Assembly: GCA_937902735.1 (NCBI GenBank)
Contig: CALELS010000015.1
Location: forward strand, 124,001 to 188,000
Direction of reading: 5' to 3'
DNA: 64,000 nucleotides
DNA from: an uncultured Caryophanales bacterium
GTDB taxonomy: Bacteria > Bacillota_I > Bacilli_A > RFN20 > CAG-826
The number at the start of each line of letters is the position of its first letter. Positions within the stretch are counted from its first letter, which is position 1. This document shows, piece by piece, positions 26,475-35,667 of this stretch. A program made the position numbers and the translations under genes. A model generated the notes under the pieces. The model was not told where the DNA came from, searched no databases, and saw nothing but the letters and a program-made list of their open reading frames with translations.

Positions 26475-28226
26475 ATGAAAAACAAATTGAATACCTTTGT
26501 TATCACTTTAGCTTCTCTTGGTTTACTTGCTGCATGTAACAGAAATACACCTGCACCAGCACCACAACCAGGACCAGATGAAGGTGAAGGCGAAGGCGAA
26601 GGGGGAGAAACTTTAACCGCTCTCGAACAAGAAGTTAAAGGATTCCTTGAACATAGAGGCGTCACTGGAGTAATGGTTCCATTCATTAAAGATGTTGAAG
26701 CCGATAAAGTTCAAGATAAAGAAGTTCATCCAGATTCCTATACACCAGAAGGAGAAACTGACGAATACGCTCCAGTATTTAAATTTAATGTTACTGATCC
26801 TGCCGCTTATACAGGCTATCTTGCAACATTAGAAGCTAATAATTGGACTGTTGGTGAATATGGTGATTATGGATACGAATGTGTTGATCCAGCTCAAAAA
26901 GTCGAAGTCGATGTTGATTATTTAACACAAGAAGCTATCGATGAAGGTGCTGCCGCTGGTTATGACGTCTCAGGAGTTTATCCATGCACAATCGTAAATA
27001 TCTATGCATATGCTGATCTTTATGGTGAACCAGAAGATCCATTTGTTCCTGGTGAACCAGGTTATGTCTCAGCTGCATTCGAATCCTTAGCCGCTGCCGC
27101 TGGCTTTGAAGATTATGAAGCTCCAGATTTCCTTGCTTTCGAAGAATTCGTTAAGGATATGGAAGTTCTTTTAGAACCAGATGAAGAAACTGGACAATAT
27201 CGTCATGTTGGTGTCTATTTTGAGGGAGACCATGAAGATGATATCTTAGACTTATTCGAAGCTGAAGATTATGATGTCCCAGAAGTTGCTGGTAGTTATG
27301 GCTTTGAAATCACTGATGCTGACAAGAATTTTGAATTCGATGTCAAATATCAAAACAGTGGTTATACCACAGTTTATATGTACATTTACGTTGATCTTTA
27401 TGGTGAACCAGTTGACTTAGGTGGTAAAACTCTTCCAGAACACGTTGCTGAATTCTTAGCAGGACGCGGGGTTGAAGATGTTACTGTTCCAGGATTAGCT
27501 GGATACACTGAAGAAAACTTAAAAGAATTTGAAGTTGTTGCCGAGCCAGAAGAAGGTGAACTTGCAGAACTTTCATTCACAGCATTAGCAGACTTTGTCA
27601 CTCCATTCGCCACTGAAGTCGAAGGTTGGGATGTTTTCTCAGAACCATATACTTTCTTCGGAATTGAAGTTGGAACAAAGGCAATCTTTAGAGATCCAAC
27701 TCAAAAAGTGCTTGTTATGGCTATTGCTTTTGATGAAGAATGGGCCCCATATCTTATTGAAGGTGTCTCTGGTGCTGCATCAGCAGTTGTAATCTATGCT
27801 TATGCTGATTACTTTGCTGTTAATGGTGATCCATTCCCAGCAACAGAATTCCCAGCAGAAGATATTGTTAAAGCTCTTGCTGAATTAGGCATTGAAGGCG
27901 GACTTCCTGCATTTACTGGCGAAGCCAAAGGTTATTCTGTTTATTCAAAAGGTGGTTTCGAACTTGATATTATGGTTGAAGCTGGTAGTGAAGAAACTGC
28001 TCGTGACGCTTATGGTGATGATTTAGTTGCCGCTGGATTCATTTTTGAAGAAACTGATGAAGATGGTGATTTACACTATGTCTCAGCAGACGGTAAATAT
28101 ACTGTATATGTATGGCAATGGGCCGACTATTATCCAGGATATGTTATCGTCCAAGTAGGAGCTGTTGAAGCCGAAGATCCAGAACCAGAAGTTGATCCAG
28201 AACCAGAAGTTGAACCTGGAGAATAA
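26475..28226 (+). CDS. Acidic lipoprotein with four internal repeats
   Basis: A 583-residue lipoprotein with lipobox LAAC (C21), then a Pro/Glu/Gly linker. Four repeats of about 110-150 residues follow. They begin near residues 50, 195, 320 and 455 and close with similar strands (IYAYADLYGEPEDPF, IYVDLYGEPVD, IYAYADYFAVNGDPF, WQWADYYPGYVIV). Openings such as FLEHRGV, FLAGRGV and ALAELGI also match. The protein is strongly acidic and ends in a PEPEV linker, so it is likely wholly extracellular. GGAAAGGGG gives the ribosome binding site. The promoter is strong, with an operator-like palindrome, so expression is probably controlled. I do not recognise the module. Confidence 0.78.
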   Translation: MKNKLNTFVITLASLGLLAACNRNTPAPAPQPGPDEGEGEGEGGETLTALEQEVKGFLEHRGVTGVMVPFIKDVEADKVQDKEVHPDSYTPEGETDEYAPVFKFNVTDPAAYTGYLATLEANNWTVGEYGDYGYECVDPAQKVEVDVDYLTQEAIDEGAAAGYDVSGVYPCTIVNIYAYADLYGEPEDPFVPGEPGYVSAAFESLAAAAGFEDYEAPDFLAFEEFVKDMEVLLEPDEETGQYRHVGVYFEGDHEDDILDLFEAEDYDVPEVAGSYGFEITDADKNFEFDVKYQNSGYTTVYMYIYVDLYGEPVDLGGKTLPEHVAEFLAGRGVEDVTVPGLAGYTEENLKEFEVVAEPEEGELAELSFTALADFVTPFATEVEGWDVFSEPYTFFGIEVGTKAIFRDPTQKVLVMAIAFDEEWAPYLIEGVSGAASAVVIYAYADYFAVNGDPFPATEFPAEDIVKALAELGIEGGLPAFTGEAKGYSVYSKGGFELDIMVEAGSEETARDAYGDDLVAAGFIFEETDEDGDLHYVSADGKYTVYVWQWADYYPGYVIVQVGAVEAEDPEPEVDPEPEVEPGE

Positions 28227-28248
28227 TAAATTCTTAATTAAAACTCCA

Positions 28249-28276
28249 AAGGGGTCGTTGATTCGACTCCTTTTCA
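28249..28276. terminator. Bidirectional terminator between convergent genes
   Basis: A 10-bp stem (28249-28258 with 28265-28274, one wobble) and a 6-base loop. T- or A-rich flanks on both sides can serve the plus-strand lipoprotein and the minus-strand amylase. Confidence 0.65.
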
Positions 28277-28287
28277 TATATCTACAT

Positions 28288-30696
28288 TTATTTGATTTTG
28301 GTTAATGTTCCACTTGATCCATTATCTAAGACATATATAGCTAAGTCACCTTTTGAAGATATAGAAATATTAAGTTGTCCGTTAGTGACATTTTTAATAT
28401 CGCCACTTATTAGGTCAACATATCTACCATTAGGAAGATTATTAAATGATGCATTATTTGATATTGATATAACTGCTAAAGAATCTAATTCATTAGTAGT
28501 ATATCTTCTTACAAACGATAAGTCTGATGATCCTTTTTGATATTGCCCTCTTCTTAATGCAGGAACTTTAAGTCTTACTTTATTTAATATTTGAAGATGT
28601 TTAGAAAGAACACTATTTAAGGTATTTGAGATAGTTCCTGAGGCAGTGTATTCACCAAAATCAGTAACATTTACATTGCCTTCTAAATAATCTCCATAAT
28701 ATGCTCTTCCACTATCTTTAAGAAGAATAGAACTACCTGCATCAATAGTCTTACCTTTTTGGAATTCAACTTCGCTTCCATAGTAGATACATGGAATACC
28801 CCTAAAGGTAAACATTAAAGACATATTCTCTTTCCATGCTTCAGTTCCTTGATTATATCTAACTTTAGATATTTGATCTGGACCATAGTCATGGGAATCC
28901 ACATAAACAACATTATATGTCGCATCATTATAATATTGATCGTTCTTTGATACTTGATACGCGCTTGGAGCATCTTTAAAAGCCCAATGCATACCAAAAT
29001 CAATTACACCTACATTAGAAGATTTAGAATAATCTGGAGTGTGATAACTATAATTACTTCCTAGTAATGCATTATTAGATGTAGGTTGAATAGTTGTATC
29101 TAAATTATCATCCCAATGTTTTTTAGTGGATTCCTCATTAGTTAATCTATCTCCCCATTTATATGATTTAGTTTCTTTCCATGTATAAAAGGCTGCAGAA
29201 TCTGAAGGCACTTCATGGTTCCATGTTCCATGATATAAATTGCATACTTCACCAAACATATAGAAATGTTTATTTCCACATTTCTCAGCAATCTTATATA
29301 GTCCTGGCCAAATATATGTATTGAATGTTAGACGAGATATATGTTTCATTGTATCTATTCTAAAGGCATCAACACCCATATGAATAAATTCACCAAATGA
29401 TTCTACTAAATAATTAGCAACACTAGGGTTTTCGGTATTTAAATCCATACAGTCTCCTGCTAAAGAGCCCGTCTGTTCAATGAATTGTTCATATTCCATA
29501 TTCCATTCGTGATGGTAAACATTACCTGTATCTTTTTCACCACGAATAGTTCTAAGTCTGGTGTTATATTGTTCTCCTCCATTAAGCGAAGAATAGTTAC
29601 TTGGAAGTAAACTCGAATCATAGTTTTGAGATAAACCATTAATAGTAGGATTATTCTTTGAATCGTAATAAAACATTGGGAAGAGATTTTCTTCACCATA
29701 ATTACAAGTATGATTAAACACAACATCTAAGATAATTTTCATATCTCGATTATGTGCTTCTTTAATTACATCAATAAATTTAACATCATTTGATTCATAT
29801 CTAGGATCAACTTCTTTAAAGTTAATCGCATGATATCCATGATAATCATATCCTGAAGCATTCTTGTTAATAGGTGTAATCCATATTGCTGTAAAACCAA
29901 GGGCTTTAATATAGTCCATCTTTTGGATTAGACCTTTAAAGTCACCTCTCCACGCTGGATCATCATCATTATTATTTCCATCCCAACAATGTCTATTATT
30001 CTTTGAATCACCATCATAGAAGCGAGTTGTAATTGCAAAATAAATTGATTCATCCCTAAAATCATCTCTATTTCCTAAATAAGGAGAGATTACTTGTCCT
30101 TTGTTATAATTCTTAACCGCTGGTAACTCATCGGAATTTTTAGCTTTATCTACTTCTACATAATTTGATGTAGGAACAGGAATATCATTACTAGTAACTT
30201 CTCCTCCAGTTTCAGGAACTATATTTGTATACACCAACGAATTATTGTAATACCAATAATAACCTGCTCTTGAGACAGATAAATCAGATGTTTGATTATT
30301 ACCATTATTTGAGAATATTAAATTAAAAGAAGTATTATCTTTAAAATCATAAGTATTCCATTTTGTTGTAGTCTGAAAATCATCTGCTTCAACCATTGTT
30401 TTTCCTGGCCATCCACCAAGTAATTCACCATTACTAGTCCAAGCATATATATGAGAATATTTATCTTTAGGAGCAAAAACTTTTACATAATCAATCGCAG
30501 GAAGAACGATTGAAGTATCTTCTTCAATTGTCTCTTCTTCCTCAGGGTCAACTTCTGGATCTTGTTCTTCTTGTTCTTTTTCCTCTTTTTCTTCATCGTT
30601 ATCTTCCGGTTGAACAAAAGTAGTTGAACAAGAGATTAAAGGAAAGGCAAAACAAAAAGCACTTAAAAAAGTAATTAAGGAAGTGTTTCTTTTCAT
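28288..30696 (-). CDS. Secreted GH13 alpha-amylase lipoprotein
   Basis: An 802-residue lipoprotein with lipobox LISC (C23) and a Glu-rich linker. Residues about 65-150 form a starch-binding-like module (YVKVFAPKDKYSHIYAWTSNGELLGGWPG is its start, read in parts). The catalytic barrel spans about 190-680 with all GH13 blocks: DVVFNH (from D324), FRIDTMKH with nucleophile D448, FGEVCN with acid/base E483, and DSHD with stabiliser D603. A C-terminal beta domain follows. It hydrolyses alpha-1,4-glucan at the cell surface. The gene is monocistronic and converges on the repeat lipoprotein. Confidence 0.93.
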   Translation of the reverse strand: MKRNTSLITFLSAFCFAFPLISCSTTFVQPEDNDEEKEEKEQEEQDPEVDPEEEETIEEDTSIVLPAIDYVKVFAPKDKYSHIYAWTSNGELLGGWPGKTMVEADDFQTTTKWNTYDFKDNTSFNLIFSNNGNNQTSDLSVSRAGYYWYYNNSLVYTNIVPETGGEVTSNDIPVPTSNYVEVDKAKNSDELPAVKNYNKGQVISPYLGNRDDFRDESIYFAITTRFYDGDSKNNRHCWDGNNNDDDPAWRGDFKGLIQKMDYIKALGFTAIWITPINKNASGYDYHGYHAINFKEVDPRYESNDVKFIDVIKEAHNRDMKIILDVVFNHTCNYGEENLFPMFYYDSKNNPTINGLSQNYDSSLLPSNYSSLNGGEQYNTRLRTIRGEKDTGNVYHHEWNMEYEQFIEQTGSLAGDCMDLNTENPSVANYLVESFGEFIHMGVDAFRIDTMKHISRLTFNTYIWPGLYKIAEKCGNKHFYMFGEVCNLYHGTWNHEVPSDSAAFYTWKETKSYKWGDRLTNEESTKKHWDDNLDTTIQPTSNNALLGSNYSYHTPDYSKSSNVGVIDFGMHWAFKDAPSAYQVSKNDQYYNDATYNVVYVDSHDYGPDQISKVRYNQGTEAWKENMSLMFTFRGIPCIYYGSEVEFQKGKTIDAGSSILLKDSGRAYYGDYLEGNVNVTDFGEYTASGTISNTLNSVLSKHLQILNKVRLKVPALRRGQYQKGSSDLSFVRRYTTNELDSLAVISISNNASFNNLPNGRYVDLISGDIKNVTNGQLNISISSKGDLAIYVLDNGSSGTLTKIK

Positions 30697-30813
30697 ATTT
30701 TAATTTTCATATTCTTTTATTGTTTAATCAATAAAATTATTTTTTCCACACTTTTAATAAACAATATGAAACTATAGTTTAAGTGATTATAATATAACTG
30801 TTAAGGAGTTATT

Positions 30814-31746
30814 ATGAATAAAAGTATTAAAACTTTATCACTTATCAATTTAATTTTAAATATAGCAGGCTCTGTTTTTGGAGTAGTCTATATTCTTACA
30901 TCCTTATTATTTTTAATAATAGGATTTTGTCAGCCAAGAGGCGCGGTTGAATTTACATTCTTGGCTTATAGGTACCTATTTATTTTTGGTGAAACAGTTC
31001 CTCTTCAAGATTCAGGTTTTGTTGGAACGTGTTTCTTAATCGGTTTCCTAGGTATTATTCTTGCTCCAGTAATCGTTGGAAGTCTAACACCTATGATTAT
31101 GTTCAGCGTTCGCCACTATTTAGCTATTAAAAACGCTAACGAAGAGGATGAACCAAACCAAATGGTGCATAACATTTTTGTACCAGGTGTAATTAATCTT
31201 GCTTCTTCTAATCAATTAAGAGGAATTATTGGATTAATTGCCTCTATATTGTCTTTCCCTTCATTAAAGAAAGATGATCAATCCTATATAAGAAATAATC
31301 GAGTAAAAACTGCTTCTAATATTTGTAGAACAGTTGATGAATTATCTATTTGGACTACTGGTGGATCAATATTGTTATCTTTAATCACTTTAGTTTTCTC
31401 ATTCATCGTATTTGGCAATAGAATGTCCTATATAATTCCAAATGGTTTTAGAGATGGAAGAATGGTTGCCTTATTTGTTATAAATATCTTACTAATTATT
31501 GCTAACATCATTGGAATTATTGCTCACTCTATATTAATTGCTTTATATGTTGTTTCAATGAAACAATCCAAAAAACAATTAGCGTTATTTGACTCTGATG
31601 AAAAAGCTGCAATCAAATATTCAATGGTACATTCACTCGTTGTATCGTTAGTTTCATTATTCTTAAGTGGAATATCTTCTTATACATTTATCTTCCATTT
31701 AGTGAAAACATTTATTTCTTCCAAAGCCTTAAAAGAAGTTAAATAA
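30814..31746 (+). CDS. Membrane protein of unknown function upstream of mntP
   Basis: A 310-residue protein with four to five hydrophobic segments (about 10-40, 65-100, 135-150, 185-210, 225-255 and 275-300). Loops are polar, including NANEEDEPNQMVHN. I do not recognise it. The ribosome binding site is AAGGAG 6-7 bases before the ATG, and a -10-like TATAAT lies at 30788-30793 without a clear -35. The gene ends 3 bases before mntP, so they are co-transcribed. Confidence 0.75.
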   Translation: MNKSIKTLSLINLILNIAGSVFGVVYILTSLLFLIIGFCQPRGAVEFTFLAYRYLFIFGETVPLQDSGFVGTCFLIGFLGIILAPVIVGSLTPMIMFSVRHYLAIKNANEEDEPNQMVHNIFVPGVINLASSNQLRGIIGLIASILSFPSLKKDDQSYIRNNRVKTASNICRTVDELSIWTTGGSILLSLITLVFSFIVFGNRMSYIIPNGFRDGRMVALFVINILLIIANIIGIIAHSILIALYVVSMKQSKKQLALFDSDEKAAIKYSMVHSLVVSLVSLFLSGISSYTFIFHLVKTFISSKALKEVK

Positions 31747-31749
31747 AAA

Positions 31750-32385
31750 ATGGAATGGTTTATCCTTCTTGAAATATTCTTACTTGGCATCGGCTTATCT
31801 GCCGATGCTTTTTCAGTTGCTCTTACAGATGGATTAACCTATATAGATATTAATAAAAGAAAGTCTTTCTTTATTGCTTTTGTATTCGGATTTATGCAGG
31901 CTCTAATGCCTTTAATAGGTTATTGGCTTGTTGAATTAATCGAAGTTCTTGCAGGCACTAAAAGTGGGACTACTCTAGGAGATATTGCTTCTACAATTGT
32001 TGCTTGGTCAGCTTTTGCTCTCCTTTTGTTTATTGGTGGCAAAATGCTTGTTGAATCAATTATTGAATTAAATAAAAAACAAGAAGATAAAAAAGCAAAA
32101 CGTTTTTCTATTAAAGAAGTATTATTTTACGGCTTTGCTACTGCGATTGATGCTTTAGCAGCAGGTGTTGCTATGCATGCAGGACTTAGCAATAACATTA
32201 CTGTTTGGATCCATGTCTCTATAATCTTTGTTTTAACTTTCTCTTTATCATTAGTAGGTCTTTTCTTAGGTAAACAAATAATGAAATTATTAAAAGGAAA
32301 ATACGAAATATCTGGAATTATTGGTGGTGTTATATTGATATTGCTCGCTATATGGGTTGTAGTTTCCCATTACCTTCACATATAA
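31750..32385 (+). CDS. mntP: Manganese efflux pump MntP
   Basis: A 211-residue, six-helix membrane protein of the MntP family, which exports Mn2+. Both internal repeats show the key acidic helices: GIGLSADAFSVALTDG in the first half and FATAIDALAAGVAM in the second, with the conserved Asp residues used for metal passage. It is close to the usual length (about 190). It lies 3 bases after a membrane protein gene. No yybP-ykoY-type Mn2+ riboswitch is visible upstream of that gene. Confidence 0.92.
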   Translation: MEWFILLEIFLLGIGLSADAFSVALTDGLTYIDINKRKSFFIAFVFGFMQALMPLIGYWLVELIEVLAGTKSGTTLGDIASTIVAWSAFALLLFIGGKMLVESIIELNKKQEDKKAKRFSIKEVLFYGFATAIDALAAGVAMHAGLSNNITVWIHVSIIFVLTFSLSLVGLFLGKQIMKLLKGKYEISGIIGGVILILLAIWVVVSHYLHI

Positions 32386-32387
32386 AA

Positions 32388-32431
32388 AAATACCAATCTC
32401 GAATTTTAGGGGGAACGTGAGATTGGTATTT
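32388..32431. terminator. Long hairpin after mntP
   Basis: A perfect 13-bp stem (32388-32400 with 32419-32431) encloses an 18-base G-rich loop. The A run on the left would give a T tract on the minus strand; on the plus strand only TTT follows. It is likely a terminator or transcript-end structure. Confidence 0.55.
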
Positions 32432-32539
32432 GCCTTATATCTTAGGCATAAGATTAATAAATGAAATCACATAATTATTTGAAAAATAATATTTTTCTAG
32501 AATTATGCATATAAGTTGTTAATATTGATATAGTTATTT

Positions 32540-33223
32540 ATGAAGAAAGTATTATTTAATTTTTTAAAAGGTATCTTAGCAGGTCTTGCTATTGGACTTG
32601 GGGGACTTTTATATATTTTAATGACAGCATTGTTCACAAACGATATTGCTGAAATCGGAAAATTATTAGGTTCCATCTTATTTGCAATTGGTTTATTCCT
32701 TGTTTGCACTTTTTCTTTGTCGCTATACACAGGAAAAATAGGTCTAGTTTACGAGAAAAAGCAAGATAAGATATTTTATATATCTCTTCCAGTAATGCTT
32801 CTTGGAAACGCTATTGGAGCATTTGCTTTAGGTTATATCTGTTATTTCATCTTTAGAAATGTTGAACCTATATATAACACTGCTAAAGCTGCAGCTAATG
32901 CTAGACTCATATTTAATGGACCAATTGATTACATTTTAACTTGTGTAAAATCATTCCTTTGTGGAGTGTGTGTCTATCTTGCAGTTAAAGCATTTAATTC
33001 AAATAGATTAAAACCTATTGGAATATTATTACTTGTATTCTTTGTATTTTTATTTGTTTATTGTGGATTCCAACACTGTATCGCTAATATGTTCTATTTT
33101 GGTATGGCAAATTCACTTTGCTGGCAAATGCCTGTCAATTTAGTATTAGTTATATTATTTAACTCCTTTGGTCCTATCATCGGAGTGTTACTAGTTAAAG
33201 TAATTAAAAACGCTAAAAACTAA
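32540..33223 (+). CDS. Formate/nitrite transporter family channel
   Basis: A 227-residue, six-helix channel of the FocA/NirC family. The motifs LYTGKIG (half-helix after TM2) and GFQHCIANMFYF (with the conserved gating His) are diagnostic. The protein exchanges formate or a similar small anion with protons across the membrane. A formate-tetrahydrofolate ligase gene at the far end of the window makes formate plausible. There is no Shine-Dalgarno; a TATAGT (32529-32534) sits so close to the ATG that a leaderless transcript is possible. Confidence 0.88.
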   Translation: MKKVLFNFLKGILAGLAIGLGGLLYILMTALFTNDIAEIGKLLGSILFAIGLFLVCTFSLSLYTGKIGLVYEKKQDKIFYISLPVMLLGNAIGAFALGYICYFIFRNVEPIYNTAKAAANARLIFNGPIDYILTCVKSFLCGVCVYLAVKAFNSNRLKPIGILLLVFFVFLFVYCGFQHCIANMFYFGMANSLCWQMPVNLVLVILFNSFGPIIGVLLVKVIKNAKN

Positions 33224-33732
33224 TCAAATAGTTTAGATAACTTAAGCAAATAAAGCTCATTATTCTTTTGCTTATGTTTTTTAGAAGTAAATACTTCTTT
33301 CCAGAAAATAGATTTATCTGCTAACGTGAGGATACGTGCTTCTTTTGTATCTGGGAATAAAGTGATGTTAAAAGGCCACATATGTCTTCTTATGATATCT
33401 TTTACATCATCTTCAATATTAAAGTCTCTAGAGGCGTTATTTATAGATACTTCAGGATGTTTCTTACAATGAGACATCCTTTTATCTTTTTCAATCCTCC
33501 AATCATAAAGATAATAGTCATGAAGAATAGATCCTAATAATAAAGTCTTAAGATTAACATTCTTGTGTCTTAATCCTCTTTTGACTGCAAGTTTAGCAAC
33601 TTTAAAAGAATGAATATAACAATTAGAACCTCGATGCATTGGAATTGTTTGCATTTTTAAAATTCTTTCATCTTTGAATAATGATGAATAGATTTCTTCA
33701 AGTTCTAATTTTTCCTTATTATTTATATTCAT
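33220..33732 (-). CDS. HD-domain phosphohydrolase
   Basis: A 170-residue soluble protein. The HD signature is complete: H41 in YIHSFKVA, H71-D72 in LLGSILHDYYLYDW, and later IRRHMWPF supplying another metal ligand. Such proteins hydrolyse phosphate esters or nucleotides with a divalent metal; the substrate here is not identifiable. It is adjacent to a lipoprotein gene on the same strand (sharing one base) and overlaps the 3' end of the convergent channel gene by 4 bases. Confidence 0.85.
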   Translation of the reverse strand: MNINNKEKLELEEIYSSLFKDERILKMQTIPMHRGSNCYIHSFKVAKLAVKRGLRHKNVNLKTLLLGSILHDYYLYDWRIEKDKRMSHCKKHPEVSINNASRDFNIEDDVKDIIRRHMWPFNITLFPDTKEARILTLADKSIFWKEVFTSKKHKQKNNELYLLKLSKLFD

Positions 33733-35096
33733 TAATTTAATATAGTTGGATCTTTAAACATATATATCTTCCATTGCATATATGTAACTTTGTTATATGT
33801 CACTTGATCTTGTTGATAAAGTGAATAGAAGATTGTAACAGTTTTATTATCGGTAAAATAACTATCATCAATATTTGGCCAATCATAATTATCATTATTA
33901 AATCTTGCATAATAACGTGACGCTGCAACTTGATTTGATGAAGGGGAAGTTGAGTAATATTGATCTCCGCATATTTCCTCATTAGATGAATTATTAATGT
34001 AATCAAAATATACAGTACTTTTATATACATATTGGAATGAAGATAGATAATCTGGATATCTCCTATAATCCTTATCATCTAATTTAGGACGTTTAATATT
34101 AAATGTTTCTTTAATAGTGATATCTTTATAACTTTCATATGGATCATCAACACTTACATCACTTTTAAGTTTATAATCAAGCACTCTAAGGGATGGTTTC
34201 CATTGATTGGTGGAAGTAAGTCCTGTGATATCATAGACACTTCCAACTGTAAATGTGGTGTTAGATATAAAGTCATACACTCCCATAATTTTCTTAGTTG
34301 AATCGGTAAATATCCAAGAATTGTTATCTGCTTTGCCAATGCACTTAAGATCTTCCATTTTATGGATATAACCAATTCCTTGCCCTTTAGCGTTATAATC
34401 TGCTTCATTATTTACTACATTGTAGAATGAAGGAATAGAATCGATATAACTAGTTGATAATTTATCTAAATCATAGGTGACTTCTAATTTTTCATCCCAA
34501 GTGAATGATTCACAAACAACTTCAGGTTGTCCACGATATAATCCAATTTTTCCTTTAATTATGTACTTTGAATTATGTTTTTGTTTATTATTTGAAAAAG
34601 ATTGATACAAAGTATTTTGAGACTGGCTACCTGGTTGACTTGCAACAAAAATATAGCCTGTTTCATCAGCCACTAAAACTTTCATTTGTGGGGTATGATT
34701 CGCACTATTAGCTTTAGTATCTATTGAATCTATTGCTTGACCAACAAATTCTACTTCAATTTCACTAGTAGTGATTTTAATATCATCAGTAGCAGGTGTT
34801 AATTTATTACATAACTCTTTAATCTCTTTAATAGTTTTAATAGTAGTTACTGGAGTTGGTGGAGTTGGAGGAGGATCTTCATGTGGTGGATCTTCTTCTT
34901 CATCTCCTCCTTCATCTGGAGGATTTACATCACCTTCGCCTTCACTGCCTTCTCCTTCTCCTTCACTAGGAGTTTGTTCTCCCTCTGATTCACCTTCATC
35001 ATCTTGATGAGGAATAGGAGTAACATCTTCCTGAGTTGGAAGATTACAACCACTAAGGAGTAATGGAATTAGTAAAAACAATATATTTTTCTTCAT
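33732..35096 (-). CDS. Lipoprotein with probable OB-fold domain
   Basis: A 454-residue lipoprotein. The start was set at the ATG of MKKNILFLL (35096), because it begins a proper signal peptide with lipobox LSGC (C17). An in-frame upstream start would add 20 non-signal residues. Residues about 30-80 are a Glu/Gly/Pro/Ser linker (EGEGSEGEGD). From about 115 to 225 the strands VKVLVADETGYIFVA-like and YIIKGKIGLYRGQPEVV suggest an OB-fold. The rest is beta-rich and Tyr-rich. It is a surface protein of unknown ligand. Confidence 0.75.
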   Translation of the reverse strand: MKKNILFLLIPLLLSGCNLPTQEDVTPIPHQDDEGESEGEQTPSEGEGEGSEGEGDVNPPDEGGDEEEDPPHEDPPPTPPTPVTTIKTIKEIKELCNKLTPATDDIKITTSEIEVEFVGQAIDSIDTKANSANHTPQMKVLVADETGYIFVASQPGSQSQNTLYQSFSNNKQKHNSKYIIKGKIGLYRGQPEVVCESFTWDEKLEVTYDLDKLSTSYIDSIPSFYNVVNNEADYNAKGQGIGYIHKMEDLKCIGKADNNSWIFTDSTKKIMGVYDFISNTTFTVGSVYDITGLTSTNQWKPSLRVLDYKLKSDVSVDDPYESYKDITIKETFNIKRPKLDDKDYRRYPDYLSSFQYVYKSTVYFDYINNSSNEEICGDQYYSTSPSSNQVAASRYYARFNNDNYDWPNIDDSYFTDNKTVTIFYSLYQQDQVTYNKVTYMQWKIYMFKDPTILN

Positions 35097-35143
35097 AACA
35101 TTAATTTTAATATCTTGAAGATATTTTTGAAACAATATTGCAT

Positions 35144-35172
35144 AAAAAAGCGACACAATTCAAATTGGTCGC
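35144..35172 (-). terminator. Terminator of the HIT gene (minus strand)
   Basis: On the minus strand, GCGAC...GTCGC (35172-35150) with an inner CAATT/AATTG pairing is followed by TTTTTT (35149-35144). Confidence 0.8.
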
Positions 35173-35198
35173 TTAATATAAGAAATATAGATACCTAA

Positions 35199-35618
35199 CT
35201 ACATTCCTTTTCTAACAATTTCGGCTATTAAAGGAAGATTTAAGTCTTTCTCGTTGTTTTCCTTCATTGTAATTTCAAAGCCTTCTTTTTTGGCGTATCT
35301 AGGGATTACATGAACATGGAAGTGATAAACGCTTTGACCTGCTTCTTTATTAACATTAGTTAAGACATTAACTCCTTTAGCACCTAAAACAGCAATATCA
35401 GCCTGACCAATGCGTTGAGCAACATCCATAACCTTATGCATTGTTTCTTTATCTACTGCTAAGAAGTTATCAAAATGTTCCTTTGGAATAACTAATGCAT
35501 GACCTTTAGTAGTTTGTGATATATCTAAGAATGCAATCACATCATCATCTTCATATATTGTGCTTGAAGGTATCTCATGATTAGCAATCTTACAAAATAT
35601 GCAATCATCTTTTTTCAT
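35199..35618 (-). CDS. HIT family nucleotide hydrolase
   Basis: A 139-residue protein of the histidine triad family. CIFCKIANHEIPSS at the N-terminus matches the Hit/Hint branch with its zinc-type CxxC, and HFHVHVIP is the triad with the nucleophilic His. It cleaves the phosphoramidate or phosphoanhydride link of AMP derivatives in the cytoplasm. AAGGAG lies 9 bases before the ATG. It is separated from the PrsA-like genes by 49 bases and may be read with them. Confidence 0.93.
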   Translation of the reverse strand: MKKDDCIFCKIANHEIPSSTIYEDDDVIAFLDISQTTKGHALVIPKEHFDNFLAVDKETMHKVMDVAQRIGQADIAVLGAKGVNVLTNVNKEAGQSVYHFHVHVIPRYAKKEGFEITMKENNEKDLNLPLIAEIVRKGM

Positions 35619-35667
35619 AATTAATTTCTCCTTAAAAGAAAGGAGGGCGTAAACCCTCCTAAATCAA

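Noticed and set aside
32388..32431. A riboswitch upstream of the formate/nitrite channel
   Set aside because: Only one hairpin with no recognisable aptamer core, and the predicted channel promoter lies downstream of it.
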